A stretch of DNA of 64,000 bases. Origin: an uncultured Desulfatitalea sp. (GTDB lineage: Bacteria; Desulfobacterota; Desulfobacteria; Desulfobacterales; Desulfosarcinaceae). The stretch is from NCBI GenBank assembly GCA_937868765.1, contig CALMNL010000005.1, positions 62,001-126,000 of the forward strand, read 5' to 3'. Under the pieces are notes generated by a model. The model made no database searches. It was not told the origin of the DNA and saw only the letters and a program-made list of their open reading frames with translations. A program made the position numbers and the translations under genes. Shown piece by piece: positions 16,102 to 23,875 of this stretch; the stretch's first letter is position 1; each line of letters begins with the position of its first letter.

Positions 16102-18789
16102 TCAATCGATGAGTTCGAAGTATTTGATGTCGGTGACGGCGCCTTTGCGGTGTTCTTCCCATACCGGCCGCACCCGATCGCCCTTCTTGGCCCGATGCCG
16201 GTCCTCGGGCTTGAGTTCGTGCCAGAGCGTCTCGTGATCCTTGCAGCCGTCCAGCAGAAAATGTGCCGCGATGTAGGGGGTTTCACGAACCTCGCCGGTC
16301 AGCGGATCGGGACTGGCGTAGTAGGTGATATCCAGAATGGAGATCACGCCCTCCGGCCCGACTTCCACGAATTCTCCGGCGCGCACCACGCATTCGGCGC
16401 ACACCTCACGGGGTGGGAGCTGCAGCCGGCCGCAGGAGGGACAGCGGTTGGCCAGAATTTTTTTCTGCTGGATGGCTTTGAGGAATCGGCCCATGACCGG
16501 CCCGGTGGAAAATTTCTGCGGGATAGAGAGTATCTGCTTCTTGACGATCAGTTCTTCGCCTTCGGCCTCGGTCTGGCCGCTGGGCGGCGTGTACTTCTTG
16601 AAGAATTTGGTGGCTTTGGTCAGCAGCCCCAGATCCCCCTCGACACTGAGCTTGCCCGTAGTAAAGGCGGTCATGCCATCGAGTTTGCCGAGCGTGATGG
16701 CGATCCAATCCTTGGCCGCGCAAGTGGTGGTGACGTTGGGTTCCTTGAGTCCCTGCACGATTTTGACCGTGCCGTCGCTGACGCACACGGTCCAGTCACC
16801 GCCGCCCGTACCCGTAATCCGATAACCGTAATTGGCCCGGATGTCCTTCAGGTTTTCCGGGATGGCGCGCCGTTCCATGGTACCGAAGATGTCGGCCACC
16901 GACACCTCCGGTGCCGCGGCCGGCGGAACATACTTCTTGAAGAAGGTGGTGGCCTTGGTAAGCAGCCCCAAATCGCCCGCCACCTTGAGTTTGCCGGAAG
17001 AAAAAGCAGTCATGCCATCCAGTTTGCCCAAGGTGATGGCGATCCAGTCCTTGTCCGCACAGGTGGTGGTGACATTGGGATTCTGAAGGCCTTGCTCGAT
17101 CCTGACCGTGCCGTCATTGACGCACACGGTCCAGTCGCCGCCACCGCTCCCCATAATCTTATAGCCATAGTTGGCCCGGATGCCTTTGAGGTTTTCCGGT
17201 ATGGCGCGCTGCGCCATCGTTCCGAAGATGTCGGCCACCGACACCTCCGGTCCCTTGGCCTGCCGGGGGGTACCTTCCTTGGCCCATTGGCGCAGGGTCT
17301 TTTTGAGGACCTTGCCTACCGGGTTGCGCGGAAAATCCTCCGTCAGAAGCTCCACGTACCGGGGCACTTTGAATTTGGCCAGATTCTGCCGGCAAAAGTC
17401 GATGACCTCTTCCTCGGTCAGCGTGTCGTCCCGGGCAACCACGAAGACCTTGACCTCTTCGCCCATGGTCTTGTCCGGCACGCCGACCGTGGCGGCCTCA
17501 GCGATCTTGGGATGGGTGGCCAGCAGGTTGTCGATCTCCTTGGGATAGATGTTCTCGCCGCCGCGGATGATCATGTCTTTGATGCGGTCCACGATGAAAA
17601 TATAGCCGTCTGCATCCTTGACGCCCACGTCGCCGGTGTGCAGGTAACCGTCGATGATGGTTTTGGCGGTCTCTTCCGGGTTGTGGTAGTACCCCTTCAT
17701 GATGTTGTCGCCTTTGATGACGATCTCGCCGCTTTGGCCGGTGGGCACTTCCCGCCCCTGCTCGTCCACGATCTTGACCTCCTGACCGGGCAGGGGCAGG
17801 CCGATGGAGCCCACCTTGCGCACCCCTTTGCGCGGGTTTATGGTGCTCACGCAGGTGCCTTCGGTGAGCCCATAGCCCTCGACGATCGGAATCTTGAAGG
17901 TGCTTTCGAATTTCTTCATCAATTCTTCGGTCAGGGGCGCGGCGCCGCAGATCCCGAACTCGATGCAGGCAAGGTCGTGCTTCCGGCTGGAGGGGTCGGA
18001 CAGCAGAATTTGATAAACCGCCGGTACCGCCGACCAGAAATTGATGCGGTACTTGGCCACGGTTTCCCAGAACTCGCCGGCGGAAAATGCTTTGCGCAGC
18101 ACGATCTGGTGGCCTTTCTCCATGGACGAGGTGCAGGTCAGCATGGCGTTGACGTGGAACAGGGGCAGGAAGCACAGGAAGTTCTTTCTTTCATCCGTAT
18201 CCAGGGCCCGGTTGATGCCCTGGGCATCGGCCACCACGTTTTTATGGGAGAGCAGCACGCCCTTGGGATTGCCCGTCGTGCCGGAGGTATAAAAAATGAA
18301 GGCCGTATCCTCCGGGCCGGCATCGCACTTGACTTTGCGGGTGTCGTCCTGGGCCATCAGATCAGTGAAGGCGATGTGCTCGGGACGCGGTGAGTCGCCC
18401 ACTTCGATGACTTTTTGAAGGTACGGGCAGTTGGCCTTGATTTCGTCGTAGATCGGCAAGTACTGGTCTTCCACGATCAGGCCGGTGCCCTGGGAGTCGT
18501 TCAGCAGGTATTGGACTTCCGGCCCTTTCCACCAGCCGTTGATGGGCCCGGCCACCGCCCCGATCTGAATGATGGCGTAGTAAGCGATGAGGGTTTCCGG
18601 ACTGTTCTGGACCCACACGTGAATGAAGTCGCCTTTTTTGAACCCCTGGGCCTTGAGGGCGTTGGCCAGGCTGTGGATTTTGTTTTCCAGGTCGGCGTAG
18701 GTGTAGACTTTATCGTAGAAGTTGATGTAGGGGGCCGTCTTGAACTTTTTGACAGCGGTTTCGATATATTGCGCCAGGTTGATTGCCAT
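16102..18789 (-). CDS. Four-domain fusion: acyl-CoA ligase - SCP2 - SCP2 - DUF35
   Basis: 895 residues. Residues about 1-514 form a complete AMP-forming acyl-CoA ligase: 'YTSGTTGNPKG', 'EGYGLTEG', 'TGDVGVKDADGY' and the C-terminal lysine region 'NPVGKVLKK'. Residues about 515-621 and 628-734 are two SCP2-type lipid-carrier domains, about 83% identical to each other (18 differences in 107). Residues about 745-895 are a DUF35b domain with zinc ribbon 'CPSC...CAEC'. ANL ligases usually end near residue 500-560, so this architecture is unusual. It would activate, carry and present one substrate to the thiolase-like proteins encoded just upstream (18840-21192). AAGGAGG precedes the ATG. No break or frameshift is visible. 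Confidence 0.93.
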   Translation of the reverse strand: MAINLAQYIETAVKKFKTAPYINFYDKVYTYADLENKIHSLANALKAQGFKKGDFIHVWVQNSPETLIAYYAIIQIGAVAGPINGWWKGPEVQYLLNDSQGTGLIVEDQYLPIYDEIKANCPYLQKVIEVGDSPRPEHIAFTDLMAQDDTRKVKCDAGPEDTAFIFYTSGTTGNPKGVLLSHKNVVADAQGINRALDTDERKNFLCFLPLFHVNAMLTCTSSMEKGHQIVLRKAFSAGEFWETVAKYRINFWSAVPAVYQILLSDPSSRKHDLACIEFGICGAAPLTEELMKKFESTFKIPIVEGYGLTEGTCVSTINPRKGVRKVGSIGLPLPGQEVKIVDEQGREVPTGQSGEIVIKGDNIMKGYYHNPEETAKTIIDGYLHTGDVGVKDADGYIFIVDRIKDMIIRGGENIYPKEIDNLLATHPKIAEAATVGVPDKTMGEEVKVFVVARDDTLTEEEVIDFCRQNLAKFKVPRYVELLTEDFPRNPVGKVLKKTLRQWAKEGTPRQAKGPEVSVADIFGTMAQRAIPENLKGIRANYGYKIMGSGGGDWTVCVNDGTVRIEQGLQNPNVTTTCADKDWIAITLGKLDGMTAFSSGKLKVAGDLGLLTKATTFFKKYVPPAAAPEVSVADIFGTMERRAIPENLKDIRANYGYRITGTGGGDWTVCVSDGTVKIVQGLKEPNVTTTCAAKDWIAITLGKLDGMTAFTTGKLSVEGDLGLLTKATKFFKKYTPPSGQTEAEGEELIVKKQILSIPQKFSTGPVMGRFLKAIQQKKILANRCPSCGRLQLPPREVCAECVVRAGEFVEVGPEGVISILDITYYASPDPLTGEVRETPYIAAHFLLDGCKDHETLWHELKPEDRHRAKKGDRVRPVWEEHRKGAVTDIKYFELID
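16588..17247 (-). repeat. Tandem duplication of the SCP2-coding unit
   Basis: Two 321-base SCP2-coding units (16927-17247 encoding the first domain, 16588-16908 the second) lie head to tail, joined by an 18-base linker rich in Ala and Pro codons. Both begin with codons for EVSVADIFGTM and end with FFKKY. Their similarity exceeds that to the single SCP2 domain of the module-1 protein, so the duplication came after the two modules split. Confidence 0.8.
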
Positions 18790-18839
18790 GCTGGGCCTCC
18801 TTATTGGCCAAAAAAGTTAACCTTCGGTTGCTCTGCGGA

Positions 18840-20021
18840 TCAGCGCGGAACTTCCCGGGTCAGCAGAAGCAGCACGCTCCAGAGGGTGCCGCCGAAACCC
18901 GATGCCAGGGCCTGGTTCACGGTTTTGGGCACCTGGTGTTCGCCGGCGTCGCCCATGATCTGCAGGGCCGCTTCGGCCACCCGCACCATGGCTGTGGCGC
19001 CGATCGGGTTTGAGGCGATCACGCCGCCCGAAGGGTTGATGGGAAACGTGCCGGTCAGGCTGATGGCGTCGTTTTCGACCATGCGCAGGTGCTCGTCGCC
19101 TTTGAGCAGCAGAAATTCCCGGATCCAGTCCAGGCCCCACCAACTCGATGGGTCGTACATTTCAAAGACATCGATCTGTTTAAGCGGGTCGGCGATGCCG
19201 TTACGGGCATAGAGCTTTTCGGCGGCATAACGGTGACTCATCAGCACCGGGGCGTCGCCGAAGATGCAAAAGCTTTCCTCACGGTGCACCGTGAGGTGAT
19301 CCTTGATCCAGGCCGGATTTTTGCGCAATTGCTTCGCCTTTTCTTCGGAAGCGAAGATCATGGCACAGGCGCCGTCGCTCTGGGAGCACATGTGAATCAT
19401 GCGCAGTTCGCCCACCAGGGCCGGCGAGTTGGTCATCAGCTCCTCGGCCTGGTCGAACTCCAGCCCCAGGCGGCGGTGGGCCTTGGGGTTTTTCATGGCA
19501 TGTTTGTCCATGAGGATGCGGTACCGCATGGCCGCTTTTTTGGCCCTTTGCTCGCCGAATTCCTCAATCGTCTGGGCCGCGGTCATGCCGGTGAGGGCGC
19601 CGGTCTGGAGTTGGCGCGCCCAGAGCGGGTCGGCCATGTTGGTGATGCCGCCGGTGGTGTGGCCTTCCTGAAGTTTTTCGAACCCGATGGCCAGCACCAC
19701 GTCGTGCAGGCCCGAAGCCACCAGGTTATCCGCGACGCAGCACAATGTGGCGCCGGTGGTGCCGCCGGTGGTGACGCGCAGGGTCTCTTTGCCGAAAGCG
19801 CCGCTGCCCAGGGTGTGCCACAGGTCCGGCTGGTGAACCATTTCAAAGAGTTCCATGTTGCCGTGGACCACGCAGTCGACGTCGTTCATGGTGATGCCGG
19901 CATGGGCCAGGGCTTCGGCCACGGCTTCCTGAATCATTTCAGGCTGGTTGACATCCTCGCGATGGCTGGAAAACACCGATTGCCCGACGCCGACGATGCC
20001 GACGTTTCGATTCTTTTTCAT
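18840..20021 (-). CDS. Thiolase-fold protein A' of module 2, lacking thiolase Cys and His
   Basis: 393 residues, collinear and strongly similar to the module-1 A protein ('NQPEMI', 'HGNMELFEMVHQPDLWHTLGS', 'AIGFEKLQEGHTTGG'). The nucleophile position is Gly87 ('TTGGTTGA') and the GHP position reads 'SNPIGAT' (Asn338). 'FEMYDP' keeps the Tyr-Asp noted for protein A. The start has AGGAGG. Its gene is 10 bases downstream of B' and 50 bases upstream of the ligase fusion. Same inference as for A: an aldolase-like or otherwise repurposed C-C bond enzyme acting with DUF35 partners, not a conventional thiolase. Confidence 0.85.
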   Translation of the reverse strand: MKKNRNVGIVGVGQSVFSSHREDVNQPEMIQEAVAEALAHAGITMNDVDCVVHGNMELFEMVHQPDLWHTLGSGAFGKETLRVTTGGTTGATLCCVADNLVASGLHDVVLAIGFEKLQEGHTTGGITNMADPLWARQLQTGALTGMTAAQTIEEFGEQRAKKAAMRYRILMDKHAMKNPKAHRRLGLEFDQAEELMTNSPALVGELRMIHMCSQSDGACAMIFASEEKAKQLRKNPAWIKDHLTVHREESFCIFGDAPVLMSHRYAAEKLYARNGIADPLKQIDVFEMYDPSSWWGLDWIREFLLLKGDEHLRMVENDAISLTGTFPINPSGGVIASNPIGATAMVRVAEAALQIMGDAGEHQVPKTVNQALASGFGGTLWSVLLLLTREVPR

Positions 20022-20031
20022 GGATCGCCTC

Positions 20032-21192
20032 CTAATCCCGTTGCAGAGTAAGAACTGAATGAAATTGGCCGGCCGCTCCCATCACGCCATGCGCCAAGGC
20101 GGTTCTGGCATCCGCCACCTGTCGCGCGCCGGCCTCGGCCCGCAGTTGCAGCGCGGCTTCGGCGGCCCGCACGAGGCCGCCCAGGATCAGGGGGTTGCCG
20201 GCCAGCATGCCGCCGGAAACATTGACGCGCTGACGGGTGGGGCCGTCGTCGTCGATCCAGCGCGCCCCGTCGCCTTCGGCGCAAAGCCCCAGGCCCTCGG
20301 CCCACAGGGGTTGCTGATAGGCGTATTGGTCGGAAAGTTCCACCACATCGAAGGCCGACTTCGGATCGCTGATGCCGGCGCGCCGGTAGGCGCGCTGCGC
20401 CGCTTGTTTGAGCGCGAAATTGGCGGTCAGATCTCTGTCGCCCAGGAAGAAGCTGTCCATGCAGTTGCCCGTGCCGGTGATCCAGACCGGGGTTTTGGTG
20501 ATTCGGCGGGCGATCTCCTCGGCGGCCAGCACCAGCCCGACAGCGCCGTCGGAGACCGGGTAGGCATGCAGTTTACGGATGGGATCGGCCAGCATGTCGG
20601 AGGCCATCACCGCCTCGGCCGTCAGGGGTTCGAGTTCGGTGATGCAGGGATTTTGAGCTGCATGCTGCCGCGCAGCCACCACGATTTTGGCCAACTGGGT
20701 GTCGTTCAGGCCGCTCTTCTGGGCATAGGCTTGCGCCTGCAGACCGGCGGCCGCGCAGAAATCCAGGCCCACCGGCCGGGTAAAGAATGGATCAAAGGCC
20801 ACATGGGTGACCATGTTGCGGCTTTGGCCCTGGGATTCCTTGCAGTGGCCGATAATCAGGACCTGGTTGCAATGACCGGAGGCGATCGCGGCCAGACCGT
20901 AGTAAATGGCCTGAATGCCTTCCTGGGCCACTTTTTCGGCGCAGCCGAAATGCGCGCCCAACACATCGGTCATGGCATTGTCGGAGATCGTGCGCGCATC
21001 GAACACATCGTCGGAGACGTTGATCGACATGTCGATACCTTTTACTTCCCGACGGTGGCGGGAGAATTTGATGTCTATCTGCTCCCGCAACTTCTCCAAA
21101 ACCTCCAGGGCCATGCCTTGGAACCGCTGGTCCCATTTGTTGCGCGCATAGGTCGTTTGAGCGACCGCGCAGATTGCCACTTTCCTTGCCAT
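20032..21192 (-). CDS. Thiolase-fold protein B' of module 2, lacking thiolase Cys and His
   Basis: 386 residues from ATG 21192, preceded by AGAGGTG; an upstream in-frame start would add a non-conserved tail. It is collinear with the module-1 B protein ('VAICAVAQ', 'DDVFDARTISDNA', 'GHCKESQ', 'LADPIRKLHAYPV', 'CMDSFFLGDRDLT'). The nucleophile position is Ala89 ('EKVAQEG') and the GHP position reads 'GNPLIL' (Asn333). It has a short insert ('FSRHRREVKG') not in B. As first gene after a 292-base gap it may open a sub-operon. Confidence 0.83.
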   Translation of the reverse strand: MARKVAICAVAQTTYARNKWDQRFQGMALEVLEKLREQIDIKFSRHRREVKGIDMSINVSDDVFDARTISDNAMTDVLGAHFGCAEKVAQEGIQAIYYGLAAIASGHCNQVLIIGHCKESQGQSRNMVTHVAFDPFFTRPVGLDFCAAAGLQAQAYAQKSGLNDTQLAKIVVAARQHAAQNPCITELEPLTAEAVMASDMLADPIRKLHAYPVSDGAVGLVLAAEEIARRITKTPVWITGTGNCMDSFFLGDRDLTANFALKQAAQRAYRRAGISDPKSAFDVVELSDQYAYQQPLWAEGLGLCAEGDGARWIDDDGPTRQRVNVSGGMLAGNPLILGGLVRAAEAALQLRAEAGARQVADARTALAHGVMGAAGQFHSVLTLQRD

Positions 21193-21484
21193 TGGAAGCA
21201 CCTCTTTTTGTTGGTTTTTGGAATAAAGGCCGAGGCCCGGGAGATCAGGAAACACTTCTACTGCTCAGCCGTTGATCTATTTTTGCCGATGGTCGTCTTT
21301 AAATTGTGTGGAACTCTGGTACGAATCGCTTGAGGTTACTGTTGTATCTTTCGACTTCCCCGCGGAAAGCCGTTAGAAACCAATTCAAAACCTGCCCGCA
21401 GGCCAATCCGGGCGTTGGGGCCATGATGTCCAATCATATAAACTTCCTTGGTTTTCAACCTGGTGGAAGGTTTTGAAATGGCGT
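21193..21484 (-). other. 292-base intergenic gap inside the catabolic cluster
   Basis: It separates the PHP gene from thiolase-like B' in an otherwise tightly packed leftward run. It may hold an internal promoter, but no convincing -35/-10 pair, sigma-54 site or terminator hairpin was found. A short leftward ATG frame here has no codon support and no recognisable product. Confidence 0.4.
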
Positions 21485-22033
21485 CTAAGCATAACAGTTC
21501 CAAAAATCTCCATTCCGGATGGCCCGAATGATGCCGTCCTTGTTCCGGGGACCGTCCATCTCGATCCAAGCCCGGCCGCATCCAAGGCGGGTATGGGCGT
21601 CGTCGGTGGCCACTTTGACATACGGCAGCGCTTCGATTTCATATTCGCGAACGCGAAATCCCTTGCTGGTCACCTCCACGGCATCGATGGGAATGCGCTG
21701 CGCCACACTGGCGATCCGATCGATCACCTTGTCCATGGGCAGGCCGAGTTCCGATGGATGATTGAAGATATGCAGCCGCTCCTTTTCTCCTTTGATACGG
21801 TTGACGTGGACGTAGCCTTTCTCGAACACCGTCAGTTCCAGGCCCTCGAAGACGATCAGGTCGGTTTGAATCGTCTGGAGGACATCGTAGCAGTTGGGCC
21901 GGAGCAAATAGTCATGATCGGTGAGGGCGAGAAAATCGAAGCCCAGCGCGGTATAAACATGCACCACCTCGGCAACGCTCATGTCGCCGTCCGAACAGGT
22001 GGTGTGCGTATGCAGGGCCCCCTTTAAATGCAT
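21485..22033 (-). CDS. PHP-domain metal-dependent phosphoesterase-like protein
   Basis: 182 residues with PHP motifs in order: 'ALHTHTTCSDG' (about residues 6-16), 'ALTDHD' (about 36-41), His in 'IFNHPSE', and 'VATDDAHT' near residue 143. The metal-binding His/Asp set looks complete. The family includes histidinol phosphatase and oligonucleotide or mononucleotide phosphoesterases, so the substrate is unknown. It starts 3 bases after the TetR stop, clearly in the same transcript. A phosphoesterase has no obvious job in acyl-CoA breakdown. Confidence 0.8.
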   Translation of the reverse strand: MHLKGALHTHTTCSDGDMSVAEVVHVYTALGFDFLALTDHDYLLRPNCYDVLQTIQTDLIVFEGLELTVFEKGYVHVNRIKGEKERLHIFNHPSELGLPMDKVIDRIASVAQRIPIDAVEVTSKGFRVREYEIEALPYVKVATDDAHTRLGCGRAWIEMDGPRNKDGIIRAIRNGDFWNCYA

Positions 22034-22036
22034 GGC

Positions 22037-22708
22037 TTACTTCTTCGCTTCGGAAAAAAGATTCTGAACGCCGCCCAGGATGAATTCCACGGCGTCGCGG
22101 CCGATCCTTTTCAGGTGCTCGGCCTGGTCCTGCCACATGACGTACTGGTAGGCCACACGTTCATAGATCCCCATGATGGACACTGCGACCACCTCGGGAG
22201 AGAATTTTCCGGTGTAGGTCACGCCCTGGTGCCGGCAGACCAGCGACAGCGCGGAGAGCAGATCCTGGATGCATTGATCGAAGAGCGCTTTGCGATATTG
22301 CTCGACTTCCGGACTCTTGCCCACCGACTCGCGGAAGATGATGGTGCACTTTTCGGGATAGTTGACGCAAAAATCCTCAAAAAAGGCCTGCCCGGCGCAT
22401 TTGAAGCCTTCCAGGTTTTCCCCATGGGTTATAAAGGCGTTGCCGATGATGCTGCGCAGCAGGAGGCCGATGGCATCCATCATCTGAACCAGCAGGTCCT
22501 CCTTGTTCTTGAAATAGAAGTAAACCGCACCCACCGATACTTCCGCCGCTTCCGCGATCTGCTCCATGCTGGTCTGGGAATAACCCTCCCGGGCAAACAA
22601 CTTTTCCGCGGCAGTCAAAATGGTCTGATAGCGATGCTCGCGTTCCCGCTGTCGGCGAAGCGCCGATTTGGATGCGACTTGCGCAGTGGCGGCTTTCTTG
22701 AATGACAT
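22037..22708 (-). CDS. TetR/AcrR-family transcriptional regulator
   Basis: 223 residues. An N-terminal helix-turn-helix spans about residues 28-72 ('ILTAAEKLFAREGYSQTSMEQIAEAAEVSVGAVY' region, then 'YFYFKNKEDLL'). A helical ligand domain follows. AAGGAAA lies about 10 bases before ATG 22708. It sits between the two-dehydrogenase pair and the PHP gene in the same leftward transcript, so it probably autoregulates and controls the whole cluster. The candidate operator is the ATGAAT-ACG-ATTCAT palindrome upstream of the first dehydrogenase gene. Regulators in this context usually respond to acyl-CoAs. Confidence 0.93.
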   Translation of the reverse strand: MSFKKAATAQVASKSALRRQREREHRYQTILTAAEKLFAREGYSQTSMEQIAEAAEVSVGAVYFYFKNKEDLLVQMMDAIGLLLRSIIGNAFITHGENLEGFKCAGQAFFEDFCVNYPEKCTIIFRESVGKSPEVEQYRKALFDQCIQDLLSALSLVCRHQGVTYTGKFSPEVVAVSIMGIYERVAYQYVMWQDQAEHLKRIGRDAVEFILGGVQNLFSEAKK

Positions 22709-22730
22709 TTGGTCTGGTTTCCTTTTTAAG

Positions 22731-23864
22731 CTAAACGCGTAATCCCAGGGCCTGGTCGCCGATTCTGACCCGGGCAATTTCCGTGGAGGTGCCGGCAATC
22801 TGACCGTACTTTGCGCAGCGATAGGCGCGCTCTGCGCCCTTGCCGACCTCATAGCCCGCCGTGCCCAAAATGCGCAAGGCTTCGCCGGATACGGTTTCGC
22901 AGGCTTCCGTGCAAAATACCTTGGCACAGAGTGCCAGGGACTCGGCCTCCCGAGGACGGGTTTGGGCCGACGAGGCGGCGCGCAAGGCGAACAACTGGGC
23001 GGTCTGGTACAGGGTCAACATCTCCGACAGCTTGAAGCCGATCTCCTGGTAGGCGATGATGGGCTTGCCGCCGCTTTTGTGAGTCTTGGCATGGCTCTTG
23101 GCCGCCTCGAAGGCGCTTTTCATCAGCCCCAGGCTGAGGCCTGTCAGGAGTTGATTTTCAAATAAGCGGATGCCGGACAGTCCGTCGCTGCGACCCATGG
23201 CAATGACCTGGTCCATCGGGACGATGCACCCTTCCAGGCGGATGTCGGCCATGGCCGTACCTTCATAGCCCAGGGTCCTTTTGCGCGCGCGGATGCTCAC
23301 GCCGGGGTTCTCTTTTTCGATTATGAAAAGGACCGGTCTGTGATCCAGACTTCCCGCCACCGCGATCCAGTCGGCTATGGGAGCGTTAACCACATGTGGC
23401 TTGTGGCCGTTGACCGTGACCCAGTTGCCGTTCCTGACGCCGGAAGTGATCAGCGCATCGCTGTCGGTGTTGAGGCTTTCCTCGCACAGGGCGACCGCTC
23501 CCAGCAATTTTCCCGAGAGCAGCGGATTCAACCATTTTTGTTTCTGGGCGACGTCGCCCCAGGCATCGATGATCCGCCCGAAGATATGGGTGCCGTGTCC
23601 GATCGAAAGCGCCACAGAGGGCGAGATCGCCGCGATTGCCTCCAAAGCGCTCATGAGCGTGACCAGGCCGTTGAGTCCTTCCACGGGCATGATTCCCAAT
23701 TTCAAATACGGTGTGTCCGCCAGCAGGGACAAAATCTGGTCCAGATGATACCGAAGATCCGCCGCAGATCGCAAGGCTTCGATTTTTTCTTCCGCATAGG
23801 GTGACATCGCTTCATGGAGCTTTATGCAAAAGTCGAATTCCTGTGGGCTGAAGTCGTAATTCAT
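22731..23864 (-). CDS. Acyl-CoA dehydrogenase-like protein (divergent)
   Basis: 377 residues with acyl-CoA dehydrogenase layout: helical N-domain, middle beta-domain ('LGAVALCEESLNTDSDAL', replacing the usual TEPxxGSD), and helical C-domain ('ILGTAGYEVGKGAERAYRCAKYG', 'IAGTSTEIARV'). The position before GTS lacks Glu, but 'LFENQLLTG' offers a Glu at the isovaleryl-CoA-dehydrogenase position. The middle-domain flavin signature is more altered than in the other two dehydrogenases here. It pairs with the next gene upstream, 11 bases away. Side-by-side unequal dehydrogenases occur as heteromers in steroid side-chain pathways (ChsE1-ChsE2), so a heteromer is possible. Confidence 0.85.
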   Translation of the reverse strand: MNYDFSPQEFDFCIKLHEAMSPYAEEKIEALRSAADLRYHLDQILSLLADTPYLKLGIMPVEGLNGLVTLMSALEAIAAISPSVALSIGHGTHIFGRIIDAWGDVAQKQKWLNPLLSGKLLGAVALCEESLNTDSDALITSGVRNGNWVTVNGHKPHVVNAPIADWIAVAGSLDHRPVLFIIEKENPGVSIRARKRTLGYEGTAMADIRLEGCIVPMDQVIAMGRSDGLSGIRLFENQLLTGLSLGLMKSAFEAAKSHAKTHKSGGKPIIAYQEIGFKLSEMLTLYQTAQLFALRAASSAQTRPREAESLALCAKVFCTEACETVSGEALRILGTAGYEVGKGAERAYRCAKYGQIAGTSTEIARVRIGDQALGLRV

Positions 23865-23875
23865 CTTCGCTCCTT

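Noticed and set aside
15643-18393. A 916-residue plus-strand open frame across the catabolic genes
   Set aside because: It is antisense to the clear ligase-SCP2-DUF35 and DUF35-MaoC genes and shows no domain. High GC removes stop codons in this frame.
9587-21192. Calling the four thiolase-fold proteins acetyl-CoA acetyltransferases
   Set aside because: Both the nucleophilic Cys and the GHP His are replaced in each, so the usual reaction is not supported.
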